Assembly: GCA_949130495.1 (NCBI GenBank)
Contig: OX422215.1
Span: forward strand, 530,021,755 to 530,085,754
DNA: 64,000 nt
From: Sambucus nigra
Taxonomy: Eukaryota; Streptophyta; Magnoliopsida; Dipsacales; Adoxaceae
Direction: 5' to 3'
Positions 44,810-57,309 of this stretch are shown one piece after another (the first letter of the stretch is position 1; the number at the start of each line of letters is the position of its first letter). The notes beneath the pieces are model-generated. The model was not told the origin of the DNA. It made no database searches and saw only the letters and a program-made list of their open reading frames with translations. A program made the translations under genes and the position numbers.

Positions 44810-45769
44810 TTTTTGTATATACTATATATACAAAAATGGCTAATGTTTTCTTATTGTCATTCTGAAAAGAGAATTTTAATCAATGAAAATAAATGTGGAA
44901 GGTATTGTAAAGATTAAAAGGAATCACCCAATGCAAATTTGACTTATATAGTAACATTTCTTAATACATGTTTTTTTCTTGAGTTGATTTATTACATGTG
45001 TGTATTACAATCTTGCACATGATATTTAAAGAAAATATGGGATGGTATATATTAACATTATTTCATTTGCACAAAAAATCTAATAGTTTATACTTGCTTC
45101 AAATATTGATTAATCCAACAACATTTTTTTTTTTATTCTTGAAAAAGATCAAATGAAAAATCTTTGCTAGACATGATTGGGAACTATATACCGGGTATTA
45201 ATATAACTCTTTCTGTAAGTATCCTTCTAACTCTTTGATCCTTTTAATTCATATCAATGTAGATATGTTTGATTTATATGTGTTTGACCAAATTTCTAGG
45301 TGAATTTTTTTTTACTTTTAGGCAAAATTTTATCTTCTACACCAACCATTCATAAATGTCGTTTATATGACCGTAAGCATGGCATTTATACAATTGCAAA
45401 TACATGTTAACAGAAGATCTACAAACAGCTCATGCATCGCTCGGGTCAAAAATCTAATTTATGTATAAATGGTGTCTCTTAGTGTTGCTTTGCCACGTGA
45501 CTTAAAACTCTAAGTGCAATTAAGAGAAAATACACTCACCCTTATTAAGATCAACCCCATTCACATGCCCCTCCATCTGACTCTAAAATGCAAACTGCTC
45601 TTCACCTTCCATCAAATTTAATGAACATTTTCGTCGGCACTTTTTTCTATTGGGCAAGACATGTGATACATTTGAACCACTTCAAATTCTCAATTTTCGG
45701 ACACTCATTATAGAACATGCATATTTCAACTCATAGGGAACAACATATCTATATAACAATGTAGGCTAC
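44808..45769. other. AT-rich stretch without a gene, copy 2 (left part)
   Basis: Counterpart of about 13620-14573. Nothing recognisable. It ends at the target site GCTAC of solo LTR 2. Confidence 0.6.
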
Positions 45770-48719
45770 TGTGACAACCCGCTCACCAAAATAAGGGGTG
45801 GCCAGCCCAATACTCCAATATAACGGAATCATGGATGGAATCATTCTCAGCATCATAACAAAATATAGAGTATCCAGGATAACCACCCAATATTTCAGAA
45901 AACGGTTTGCCAAAAATTTTGATTTGAAAGTAAATAAATGAAAACAAACAACCCAATTCCTGAAAGATAAGGGAAACCCTAAGACATATATATAATACAA
46001 CAAGAATACAACAAAAGACCGAATATGTAACCGGTCACTGAACTGATATACCAATAATACACACGTACAATAAGTTAATTATTACATTACATTAGACATT
46101 TATAAAAGCTTGGGCCTCTTGCCCGAATAAAAGACTTGACCTTAGCTAGAATAAAGATGAAAACGTCTATACCAAATGTATCCCGTAATACCCGCAATGC
46201 GTCACGGCTCGTCGAAAACATCGGAATAGGAATTCAAATCAGGCATCCTTGCGGCGGAGTACCTGAGCAGAGACAAGAAGAATATGCAACAGGAAAATGT
46301 AACCGGTCAGGGCCCGGTTCTATATGATTACCAGATGAATAAAGAGTATGACAGTTATGTAATATAAATCGTGAAGAAAGAGAAATAAGAAGCTACCTAT
46401 ACAATTTAAAACATAAGCTAAGCAGGAATAAAATAAGAAGCATTAAACTAAAGACTTCACCCAAGGTGCCAATTATTTTATATATCTTTTCCTTAGCAGG
46501 AAATATATTAATAAACACAATCTTTTTCTCTTTAAGGCAATTATATTTCAATTTTACCCTTTGTAAAAATCCTTTCCTTATCAGGAAAATAATCATTTTC
46601 AAATGCTCTATGTGGCATTATATGTGCACTTTATGGCACTCCATCATGCTCTATATGGCATATCAAAATACATCAAGTCCCACTTGATTATGAACTGTTA
46701 TAGTATATACATATAACGTACTCTAAGACCGCCCGTCCGGGTTTCCCCACTGAGCGCGCCCCTAAATGACCATCATCTTCCAGAGCCTCCAAGACAACCT
46801 GGGATCCTATCGAAACGTCGGGAAGCGGCCATGAGCCTGCGTGGTAGCCAAGACCACACCTGGAATCTCCCTACCCCCGCAGAAAAATATAACCATAAGC
46901 GCTCCCATGGCCTAGGACTATATCCACCCTGCATTCATTAGCCAGGGGGCTTCACCTATCGCGCGGACTTCCCTTAAGATGGTATTTAGAGAGGTGTGTA
47001 ACATCCATTTTAATTATCATTAACAAAATCAAGTAAATTATTATTTACCGGTTTCATGATTAAGTAAATTATCATTTACCCAAAAATCAATACCATTTCC
47101 ATCTCATTTCCATGTTTCATTTTATTCGAAACCACTACTATTTACTTTACAAATAATCTAACTTATTATCCGGAGCCATACAATAAATTATGTCATTACT
47201 ACAACCTCAAAAGGAGTAAGCAAATTCTTAATTAACTCCAAACGTTTTAGGGTATTCATTTTAGAGCCCCAATATCATCATACCTCGAAGGAATAGATAA
47301 ACTCTCCATTTATTCTCCCAACATACTTTTATGGTGATAATGTAAACCACCAAGGTTAACATAACTCAATTTGAGCTTCTAGAATCTCTCAACATTCTTT
47401 TGGGGTGATAGTACAAACCATCAAAACTAGTATAGCTTAATTAAGCTTCTAAGGTCTCCCAAACATAACACTACATCTCCTATTTTTAATATAGTCAACT
47501 AGAAGAAAAGAATGCCCTATCATCAATTGGGCCTAACCCCGGAAAAGTCCCCACATAACCCATTCCTAATGCAGGGTAGACAACTAAATCATCTCACACT
47601 CTAGGACTCTAAGTTTACTTCATTCAAGAAGGTTCCTAATCCCTATATTTAAAGAAAAGAATTAAAATTGAGTTATATAATTAACTCAAAAACAGCAGGA
47701 AAACGAATCGATTCGCCCAAAAAGCGAATCGGTTCGGACAACAAAACCAACCTTCTGCAATTGACCGAATCGATTCGGTCTTAACCCCGAATCGATTCGG
47801 GTTATGCAGACCTGCCAATTCCCCTTAGCGAATCGATTCGCCCTAAGGGCCGAATCGATTCGGACCTGCAAAATTGCCAAAAATGGCTACGAAGGGTTAT
47901 GAACCCTAAATCCTCCAAACCCAAAATCTCTTCCTTTCCATACACCACCAACAACAAAAATCTACCCCAAACTAATCTACATGATTATTAACCATCATAA
48001 CCCACAATTTCTTCAACATAAATCAAGACTAGGGTTTAAATCCCACAAATTCTACATTTAAACCATAAATGGAAATACACAATTATCATACAATTTATTC
48101 ATCTTAAATCACATATTAGCAAGTAGAAAACTTGCCTTAGGGTTGATATCTCAGATTTATTTGGAGAAGAAGCAATCCCAAATCCTCCATCTTCATTCTC
48201 TCTCATTTCCCCATTTCTCTTCCTCTTTCTTTCTCTCCTTTCTCTCTATGTTCAAGACATAAAATGAGGAAATGAAATAAGGGGCAAGACCAAAAATCGT
48301 GGCTTAACATAATTCTCCCAACTTAAATGGTTAATATCACATTAAAATGACTCGCAAATACGCATATAAGCTAAAACCAGGTAAAAGTGCCCGAAACACA
48401 AAAATACAATATGGCACTTATTTTGACTGTCTCGCACCTTCCGAGACTAACTACACCCTCTAAACTGGCATCCGGAAATTTTATAAATTATTTCGAGTTC
48501 CAAAATCATTTAAACTAAAAGGCCATCTAAAATACATGACACTACAGACCTGCAACCTGATGTTATTTACTTTCACATGCAGTAAATATGCATCAACCTA
48601 GTAAATATTAACTTTCAATTCATTAAATTAATATTTACTCCAGTCCCCACATTTTATATAATTACCTTATGCGGTAAAATTAGTATAAAATGAGCCTCCC
48701 AGAATCGAGGGTTGTTACA
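45770..48719 (-). mobile_element. Solo LTR 2 of the long-LTR gypsy family
   Basis: 2950 bp, TGTGACAACCCGC to CGAGGGTTGTTACA on the plus strand. It has the 5-bp duplication GCTAC at 45765-45769 and 48720-48724; the empty site is near 14575 in copy 1. It differs clearly from solo LTR 1, so it belongs to another subfamily. A fragment of the same subfamily lies at 62682-64000. Confidence 0.95.
47704..47862. repeat. Palindrome patch in solo LTR 2 (CGAATCGATTCG type)
   Basis: The 12-bp palindrome CGAATCGATTCG occurs five times, and GCGAATCGGTTCGG once, within 160 bp. The patch lies 857-1015 nt from the sense start, the same place as the GGTCGACC patches of related LTRs. Confidence 0.92.
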
Positions 48720-48724
48720 GCTAC

Positions 48725-49543
48725 ATATTTCAAAGTGTAATAAAACCATGCTTAGGAACTTAAATTAATGCTCAGTGATGTTTTTTTTTAAATTTTAGTT
48801 TCTAAGCATAGCTTTACTACAAGTGTTGTATTACTTTATGGAGGTGATATCTATTTATATGGTTCAAATAATTTAGCATTGCATGCGTGATGAGTGTTTT
48901 GCACCAAATCAGTATTATCCAGGGGTTTTAAATTGTCTGCGCATTGAGCCTAGTATTAACTATTAATTGGATCCGCCTAAAACATCTTCGCATAAATGAA
49001 AGGGAGATATTTGTGTCCTAAAAATAGGTCCTGCTCTGTGTCAATGTGACATTATTTGAGATCCCCGGGTTGAAGCGGAAACAGGAGCAACGATACATCG
49101 GCCTGGATAAAATAAATAGAAAAAACAATGTTAGGAAGGCATTTTGTCATTGTCACATTGGTTGGTGCATGGATCAAATGAGTTACATTAAAATCATATT
49201 AAAAAACATCACCCAATGTGGCGAAGACTCATCACTCGGTTCCGAAACAAGGTTATAAAACTAGGTCTCCCTACTATTTAAAAAAAACATGAAATTTATC
49301 AAATCCATCACAGGTTGACCCACAATATTTTTGAAACACTTTACAGAAAATTGTAAATGCCCCATAAAATTAATAAAAAGACTTGTAAAATGAGAATATG
49401 AGGAAAAAAATTATTCAAAAAATTTCTGAAGCACTAATATCAGAAAACATATGAAATCTTCAAACAAATATGTATTCAAATCTATATGGTTAATAGGAAT
49501 GAAAAAAAAACTTTATGGTTAATAAATTGACCCAATTTCTTAC
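48725..49543. other. AT-rich stretch without a gene, copy 2 (right part)
   Basis: Counterpart of about 14579-15403, downstream of the MYB exons. No third MYB exon is recognisable. The frame at 49046-49258 has no known match. Confidence 0.5.
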
Positions 49544-51573
49544 CTCAGTAGACGGTGGTGGTGCCGGCGGCAAAATCCTTGAAAAACTCCTTTGTCTATT
49601 ATACCAAAAATTCTTCACATCATTAGCCGTCCTTCCGGGCAAATACGTCGCAATCCGCGACCATTTATTCCCAAACTTCACTTGAAGATCAATCACCACC
49701 CTGTCCTCCTCTGCCGAAAACTTCACCCGACTGCTTTGAAGTAAATAAAAGAAAAAAAAACATCATATGCATTTTCAACAAATGTACACATGCACAAACT
49801 AAAATCAAGAAAACCCAGGGACGAAACCAGGATTTAATCTTTGGTATATATCAACAAAAAAAATATAAAATTTTTGAAAAACAAAGCAAATCTTTATAAA
49901 AAGGAATATCAAAACTTTATCAGAATTGCACTTCATGTGTCTTCAAATCAAGAAATCCATCGATAAAACGAAACAATTTTTTTTTTTTATAAAACTGTTT
50001 TTTGGTAACATTATTTAGGAAATGTTTTATTTTTTATTTTTTCCAAATAGTTATTTATAAAGTCATTTTGTATAAAGTGTTCCAAAAAACAATTATATTC
50101 TATTTTTAAAAAGTCAACTTTTTTTAAATAACGAAATAATCTTTTTTTCTTAAAACTTTTTTACAAAACATGTGTTTTAAAATAAGTTATATCCAACTAT
50201 TTTGTAATAAAACAAATAATGTATTGGGAAATTGTTTTTTTGGATACTTTTTACAACAAAAGTTAATAAAAAACTATAGCTTGTTATCAAATTAGATGGT
50301 AATAATATTTTAGAGGGGCAAAAGAGTCATTTACTTTCCCTTCTAATTAGTGCCAAATGTGTTATTAACGGATTTCATTACAAATGGTCCTCAAATATTA
50401 ATATAAGAAACAATGACACAATTAAAAATAAGGAAGAATAAGTGCACTCCAAATTACAAGTAACTTTAAAAAGTTTGTAGAATATATTAATTAAATAAAG
50501 TAACTTGTGCGTGACAGAGGGAAAAAAAACTTACAAATGGCTTGCTTTATAGGAGACTGCTTTTATTTTTTTTAGGATCAAATACCGAAAAGTCTCTCAA
50601 ACATTTTTTCAATACACATTTAGTCCAATCCTTTTATTTTGTACCAAAAAGTCCCTTATTCTCATATCTTTAAAGGTGTGCGCCAGCGGTATGATAAAAC
50701 TTTTTTGACAAGGTGAAGAACTTAAAAAGGCCTGAACTAAACGTGTATTAAAAAAAAGTTCGACAGACTATTTGATATATGCCTTTTTTTTTTAAGCAGA
50801 TAAAGAAGAAGAGGAGAAATTCGTTAAATAATTAAGATGCTGGAGAAGTGGTTGGGAAAAAAAGGGCTCTCACTTTATAGGCGGATGGACTCAGTTATAA
50901 ATTGAAGACGTGTTGTAGAATAAAAGATAAATAACTATTCCATATTTTTAGACCTTATACTTTCGAAAGTGTACTCGTACTCATAGATACACACATATAT
51001 CATAAAGCAGCAATAGAGAAATTTAGATCTTTGGGGGGGGGGGGGGGGGGCAAAAAAAAAAAAGTAGTGTTAATTTATAAAATAAAATAAAATAAAAACA
51101 GTGTTAAAATATATATTCAGTCCGTCCAAAATAAAAATTCAACGCACCCCTCATAGAATTTTTGATGATTTTTCTCAAAATAATTTAAATAATCTTAAGA
51201 TAGTCTATTCTGACATGAATTCCTGGATCCGCCACTGCCACTGGGAGCCCCTACGTGGCTTCGTGATCATCAATATCTATTTTCATGTTACATATACAAT
51301 AAGATATATACCAACACACACATGCGTATATAAAACAAATTTGAGAGAGATGGTGTGAAAATAATACTTTTTTAAGTTGGGTTGAAGTTTATTGAACCAT
51401 CGGATGCGACAAGAATTTCCAGTACGTTGTAAGAGGCCTTTGGATCGAATGGAGCTCCAGTATCTGGGGCCATATTTATTAACATGATTAATGAGCACCT
51501 CATCCTCCTCTGCTTTCCATGGCCCTTTTCTTATTTCTCCGATTTCACCAACTAACAATCTATTCGCTTCCAT
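49544..51573 (-). CDS. DUO1-like: DUO1-like R2R3-MYB transcription factor, copy 2, partial
   Basis: Exon 1 is 51368-51573 (ATG at 51573) and exon 2 is 49544-49730. Joined they give 393 nt, 131 codons without a stop. The donor reads AA|GTATTA, the acceptor GCAG|TCGG after a pyrimidine tract, and exon 2 ends GAG|GTAAG. Residues 16-68 are R2 (W at 19, 39, 59); R3 follows with KFSAEED, NKWSRIATYLPGRT and KNFW. The wording closely matches DUO1, which activates sperm-cell genes in pollen by binding MYB sites. Odd points: GNSC in place of GKSC in R2, where the lysine contacts DNA in related MYBs (shared with copy 1), and GRTAND in place of GRTDND in R3. DUO1 proteins are about 300 residues; the C-terminal exon is not found, so the gene may be truncated or a young pseudogene. 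Confidence 0.75.
51033..51050 (+). repeat. Poly-G tract in the MYB intron, copy 2
   Basis: Eighteen consecutive G, followed by C and 12 A. The flanking bases differ from copy 1, where the run is 20 G. Confidence 0.95.
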
Positions 51574-51707
51574 TCAATCACAAATGCATAGATTTTTGTA
51601 TGCCTTTGTTTTTGTTTCGTCAAACCGACTACAAAAGAAAATATGTAACTCAGCCCTTACATATTTCTAAAGCATTAAAACAAAGAATTAAAACATGCCA
51701 TCTATAA

Positions 51708-51739
51708 TATACCTCTAATACAGTTGTATTAGAGGTATA
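51708..51739. repeat. 32-bp inverted repeat upstream of DUO1-like copy 2
   Basis: Same sequence as 17564-17595, about 135 bp before the ATG. Both arms and the CAGTTG centre are unchanged although the flanks have point differences. Confidence 0.85.
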
Positions 51740-51833
51740 AATGCAATTTATTATCAACCCTTGCATCTCCCTTACGCAATTCGATGGACCTTACATCTTC
51801 GTTTTCCATCCAAACGTCTGTTCCAAGGCAGAC

Positions 51834-51845
51834 CTTATATATCCC
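51834..51845 (-). promoter_or_regulatory. Candidate TATA box of DUO1-like copy 2
   Basis: GGATATATAAGG on the minus strand, about 260 bp before the ATG, as in copy 1. Confidence 0.45.
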
Positions 51846-52039
51846 TAATCCCCTCCAAACGTTGCATAGAATGGAATTTGTAAAGCTATCTCCAGCTTAA
51901 TAAATTTTCTTAATAAAAAAATTGTTTTAATAGAAAAGAATATTTTTAATAAATTTAAAAAAATGCATTGTTAAAAAATATTATTTTAATATACATATTA
52001 TATATATTTAAAAAAAAACTATTTTAAAAAATAAAAGTT

Positions 52040-52700
52040 AGTATAAATGAAAAAATCTTTCTTTTTTTTTTTTTGCATTTTAAACAGTTTTAAGAAATAC
52101 AAAAAATATTTTAAATATTGTAAAATTAAAAAAAAATAATAAGTTTAAAAATAAGGGGCGCCACTAGCGCAGACCTTTAAAAATAAGAGAATATTTAATA
52201 AATGGGTGTTTGAGGGACTAAATGGGATAAAAATAATAATAAAAAAAATTCTTATTAAAATAGTTTTTTTTTACCTAAACAGCTTTAAGAAATACAAAAA
52301 GAATTTTAACTGATTTAAAAAAAATGAAGTTTAAAAATAAGGGTTGTCGCTGGTGCTGACCTTCAAAAATAAGAGAATATTACGTAAATAGGTGTTTGAG
52401 GGACTAAATGAGTTAAACATAATAATTTTTTTTTTATTAGAATTGTTTTTTAACTTAAACAGTTTTAAGAAATAAAAAAACTGTTTTCAATATTGTAGAA
52501 TTTATAAAAATATAAGTTTAAAAATAAGGGGTGCCGCTGGCGTAGAGCTTTAAAAATAAGAGAATATTGAGTAAATGAGTGTTTGGGAAACTAAATGAGT
52601 TAAAAATATATTTTTTTAAAAATTCTTATTAAAATAGTTTTGTTTTTAAAAAATATATTTTTATTGAAAATACGAATTTATATTTTTTTGAAAAAAATTG
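52040..52700. repeat. Diverged tandem repeats, about 188-bp period, copy 2
   Basis: Three units with TAAGAGAATATT and GAGGGACTAAATG or a close variant, each with a GC-rich GGGGTGCCGCTGGCG-like box. Counterpart of 17880-18560. Confidence 0.8.
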
Positions 52701-52829
52701 TTTAAAAAAATTAAATTGCTAACTAGATAAATGAGGTGCCAACTATACAAATAAGGACAAATGAGGTTGCCAACTAGACAACCCGGTACTAGCTCCTGGG
52801 TTGTCTAGTATTATTCCATTAAATATGGG

Positions 52830-53141
52830 TGCTGGTAAGGGTAGGGTCGTCTCAAGCAAAATTGGGGCCCTAGGCTAGAAATTAATATTGGACCCTTTTT
52901 TTATAAAAATTATTATATTGTATTAAATATATGTTACATTTTCTCAATAATTGTTTTTATTAAATAGATTAATTAAAATTTATTTTTCATTCTTTTTGAG
53001 ATGGAAAATCATGAATTATATTTTTGTATTCAGGGTTTGCTACGATATTTTTTTCAATGGATAATATAGCTAACCCATTTAATTTTTCTTACGACATAGT
53101 CGATCTTCTAATTATTTCACATAAACAAACAAATACTATTA
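52830..53141. mobile_element. Left part of the GGGGCCCTAGGC element, cut by a deletion, copy 2
   Basis: Matches 18670-18982 and stops at the deletion junction; the right end present in copy 1 is missing. Confidence 0.4.
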
Positions 53142-54682
53142 TAGACATGTCTTCAATAAAACTTCAAAATCTTCAAATCTTCAACCTTCTAGAAACTCCC
53201 AAAGCTTTTCTCATCAGGGTGTGCAATCCAATAGATATCGACTTTGTACCTACACATATGAGAAAAAGCAAATACCCGTGACATGCAACAATTTGATTTA
53301 TAACGATATGCAAAGATCAAATATCAATTAAGTTTAAGCAAATCATAGATAAATCATTCTCCCTCATTCTCCCCCATAATTCATTCTCCCCATTTTTATG
53401 ATGTCCCCAAATAGATAGATATGAGAAGCATAAATATGGAAAATGTCACAAAAAAAGTTTTTTTTTTAATTTTTCAAATTTTTTCTCAAAATATACAACA
53501 AAGAATCAAAGAATATTCTATTTTTGAATTTTTCAAAATTTGTACACAATATATATACAAAAAGAATTCACACCATGAAATAACACAAAAACAACCAAGT
53601 TGATGATAGCGTAAATGTAGGGGTGTGAACACATTCTATAGGTAACTAGACTCAATCAATCACATGTGCACGATGCATACGTGTACTCTTAACGAATGAA
53701 CATCAAAAGTATCCTTAGGTGTAAAAATTATTGAATTTAGATGACATCTTCTTAATCAAGTCAACAAATCAAAGTAAAAGTGATTTCCACACCAATAATG
53801 TCCAAAACTATTTAGCACTTTTTCAAGATTTTCAAGGACATGCAAACCCGTTTATATTTTCCAACCAAACTCCCTCGGATATATATATATATATATTTTT
53901 TTGAGGTGCTAAAAAAAATTCTCAAACTTTGGAGAATTGATGGTGAAACCTAATGGCCCATATTTCGCATGTATTTCTTTTTATTGCCTTCAAATTTTTT
54001 CGGGGTCCTTTAACCTCTTTGGACCTTGGATAATAAAATTCCTCAATTTTTTAGGTCTGTTTTAACGGTGGCTTTAGCGCAAAGGATAGATAATTACCTT
54101 TCGTAGCCCCTCCCCGTTTTTAAAATATCATACAGACTCACCAAAATGGTTTTTACATGCAAACCTTTCTTATCTAGTTTTATCACGCTTGGTTCATTTT
54201 AAGGACATGATTGAAGTGAAAACACCCAACCAACAGGTAATAAGACAAGTACAAAAATCAAACAAATCTGTGCATGTGTGCAATAAAGGAAATCATGAGT
54301 CAAACATGTAGGAAGTAACACTAAATTACATCCTAATGACTCCAAACATTATAAGGCATATTGATGACAAGATATATTGTCTCGAAACACTGTCAAATAG
54401 TCACATTAATAAATGGAATGAAATTGTGACTTGGCTATCTTAAATGCTCATCCATAAAAGCTGTAAATACAAAAATCTTTTTGTTCTTTTCTAAATTTTT
54501 TATTAAATCTTTTTGATTTATTTGTCAAATAATTTTATCAAAATAAAATCTTTTTGTATTTTTCAAATAAATTTATCAAAATAAAATCTAAAAGCAAAAA
54601 TTTATACAAACAAGATACATACTAGCAATAGGCGAATAATGTCGACATGAAAATAATCCCATGCTAGTAAGCAAGTTAAACC
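53142..54682 (-). mobile_element. Non-coding 3' region of element B, copy 2, without LTR
   Basis: Matches 23089-24619. The polypurine tract and 3' LTR of B were removed by the deletion, as were the 3' LTR of A and all of element E. Purine boxes (AATTATGGGGGAG, minus strand) remain near 53365-53395. Confidence 0.75.
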
Positions 54683-56046
54683 TCAATCATTAGGTGCGGA
54701 GGGGTTTTCAAAAGGTGGTAACAACTTATGAAAAACCTTCGTTAAATCTTGTGAAGTGTTGACCAAAAACTTTACTTGCTCACCTAAATGTGCAAACTGC
54801 ATTCTTAAAAACTCCTTCTCTCCTAAATTTATATTATACTTCTTTGTTTTCAAGGTCTCGGTGTACAAATATCTAAACACTTTTGGGAGCTCACTTTCAT
54901 CTCCACTTTCACTCTCGCATTTTTCTTCACTTGAAGAGCTCAAAACATCACTATCGCATTCATGAGCACAATTGTGGGACAAAGAGGGTGTGCTCACACA
55001 ACTCAGCAAAGCAACAGACTTCACACCACTAGTCTTATCATTCTCACTTTCACTACTATCACTAAGTGTGGCGGGAATGACTACATTCGTTCCTTTCTTT
55101 CTAAGCCACGCAGGAAACTCAAATGACTTATGCCCCTTACCCCACATTCAAAACAAGTCACGTTCTCAAACTCCTCCTCACACTCCTTATTCGAGTCACT
55201 CTCTTTTTCCCTCTCACTTCTGTCTTTGGCCTTTCCTATCTTTTTATTTTTATCAAAAAATCTCTTTTCATTGAAAGAATTTTCTTTAGAAATTTTGAGA
55301 AACTTTTTTGAAATTTTTCGCAAATAAGGACAAGTCATCAACGTCTCCCTCATAATCGGACTCACAAACTTTTTCTTTCTTTTTCTTAAAATGAGTTTTT
55401 AAAGCAATGCCTCTATCCTTAGCCTTAATGGTTTGGGGATAGGTTTGAAGATCTCCTACAAGTTCTTCCAACTTAAGTGATTTCAAATTTCCCAAAGAGT
55501 TCAAAATAGTGACTTTACGAATAAAGCGTTTTGGAAGAGATCTCAAAATCATTTTAGTGACACGCGTGTTATCGATCACCTCACCCAAATTAAAACATGT
55601 GTTAACAATGTTCGACAAACGTGCATAAAAATCATCAAAGCATTCAGACTCGAACATGGTGATAGTCTCAAATTGGGTGGTCAAATTTTGTAACTTTGAT
55701 TCTTTAACCGCGTTCGTACCCTCATGTGTCAGTTTCAAAACATCCCATACCTCTTTAGACGTGGTGCACATCATAATTTGGCGGAACTCATCGGGAGTGA
55801 CAGCTCCAGAAATAGCACTCAGACCACGAGAATTAAAATTAGACATTTTAAAATCATCTTGAGTCTAGGCTGACATAGGTTTTAAAAAGGTGATATTATC
55901 AATGGTGACTGTGGGAGGTGTCCACCCAATTTCACAAAGCAACTAAACACGCTCGTCAATGGATTTTAAATAAGATTTCATACGAGCTTTCCAGTAGGCA
56001 TAATTAGACCCGTAAAAAATTGGCATCATATTAAATGAATGTTCCA
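54683..56046 (-). pseudogene. Gag of copia-type element B, copy 2 (UBN2 family)
   Basis: From ATG 56046 (MEHSFNMMPIFYGSNYAYW) the frame has TAG stops at two places before an open stretch of 186 codons (55286-55846). That stretch holds the UBN2 core: KEVWDVLKLTHEGTN, FETITMFESECFDDFYARL, ILRSLPKRF and LKLEELVGDLQTY. A frameshift inside the zinc knuckle splits CFECG from GHKSFEF, and the last knuckle cysteine is F here (C in copy 1). The C-terminal 154-codon frame (54683-55147) is Ser/Glu-rich and coiled-coil-like and ends PSAPND. Copy 2 is better preserved in its capsid part than copy 1. No pol is present. Confidence 0.85.
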
Positions 56047-56145
56047 TTGGAAAAAATGCGAACAAACACAAAATAGATTTTAAAAAAAAATCAATATCAC
56101 ACTATTTTGCGGAAAATAGTAATACGCGATGAAATAGCGCAACCC

Positions 56146-56157
56146 GCTCTGATACCA
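56146..56157 (-). other. Primer binding site of element B, copy 2
   Basis: TGGTATCAGAGC on the minus strand, a perfect tRNA-iMet type site. Confidence 0.9.
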
Positions 56158-56160
56158 ATT

Positions 56161-57309
56161 TGAAAAGTGCGAAAACGCGGTGTGTGATATCTAATAAAAA
56201 ATTATTCGCAAGTTTCCAAGTAAACCATTTTTTAATTAGAGTCTATTTTTTAACCAAATAAATATAGCCCCTAAACATGCGTTAAAATTAAGAAGATATT
56301 TAATTGAACACAGTATTTCAATTAAATCATCAAAACATGCATGTAGAAGATTTATCAAATAACATAAAGTACGTGACACAACATATCAGGTAAAATCCCT
56401 GTAGGGCAAAACCACATTATTTTAAGTATAATTTGTAAAGAACGGTTACACGGATTATAATGAAAATAAGTGTGACATACGAAATACCCGTAGGTGTCGG
56501 TTTCGATATCGTCAACTGGAATCTCCCGCAAGAATTCCAGATGGGCAGCAATGAAGAAAATATCGGCTTCTCCACAAAATACTCCTCAATGAGTAGAATA
56601 GATCATTTCAAGGTTTATGTTATGCACGTGTAAATGGAAGAGAAGTGTGCATTTATAAGGGAAGATTAAAGCTCAAAAAACATCTTTAGGAAAACAGAGA
56701 GGAAGAAGGGCCGAATTTTGCTTAGCATGTTTCAAAAGTGGTTTAAAGTGGTGACAGCATTTGACACAAAAATCATGCCAGCAACAGGTACCCTGAACCG
56801 GTTCGAGTGTACCACAAACCGGTTCGCCCCCCGAACCGGTTTGGCTTGGGTTCGTGAAAAATCGCTGGAACATGGGGCTGAACACTTAGCATTTTTCATG
56901 GATTTTTCTTGGATTTTTCTCCATTTTCAAAGGGCCATAACTTCTTCACCGTAGCTCGGATTGAGGTGTCGTTTCTTCCAATATCTTCGTTGCGGCGAGC
57001 TCTTAAACTTTACAGTTGACTAGACCTTTGGACAGTAGCTATAAAATTACCAAAATTCCCTTGAACATCCATATCTAGCCTTCTTTCACTGTTTTGACTT
57101 CTCTTTCGTACCACTTGCATTTCGGGCCTAAAATTATGGAACGTGAAGTCGTTGAGGCAGATGTGGGACACTTGATGGAGATGATGAATGCATGATTCTC
57201 GAAATTCGGATTGAGGCCGTCGTATGAGATCGTGTAGAGACGTGCCAAATGTAGCGGCATACAACATATACAAATGTAAGATAACGAACATGAGAAATAT
57301 ATCCTTACA
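56161..57309 (-). mobile_element. 5' LTR of element B, copy 2
   Basis: 1149 bp, TGTAAGGATATATTTC to GCACTTTTCA on the minus strand. It matches 26113-27250. The TATA box (minus CTTATAAATG) lies near 56652-56661 and a GAACCGGTTC patch at 56795-56844. Confidence 0.88.

Noticed and set aside
44680..44917. Frames with YIYIYI and flanking residues
   Set aside because: TA microsatellite in the copia remnant; the flanks match RNase H debris in another frame.
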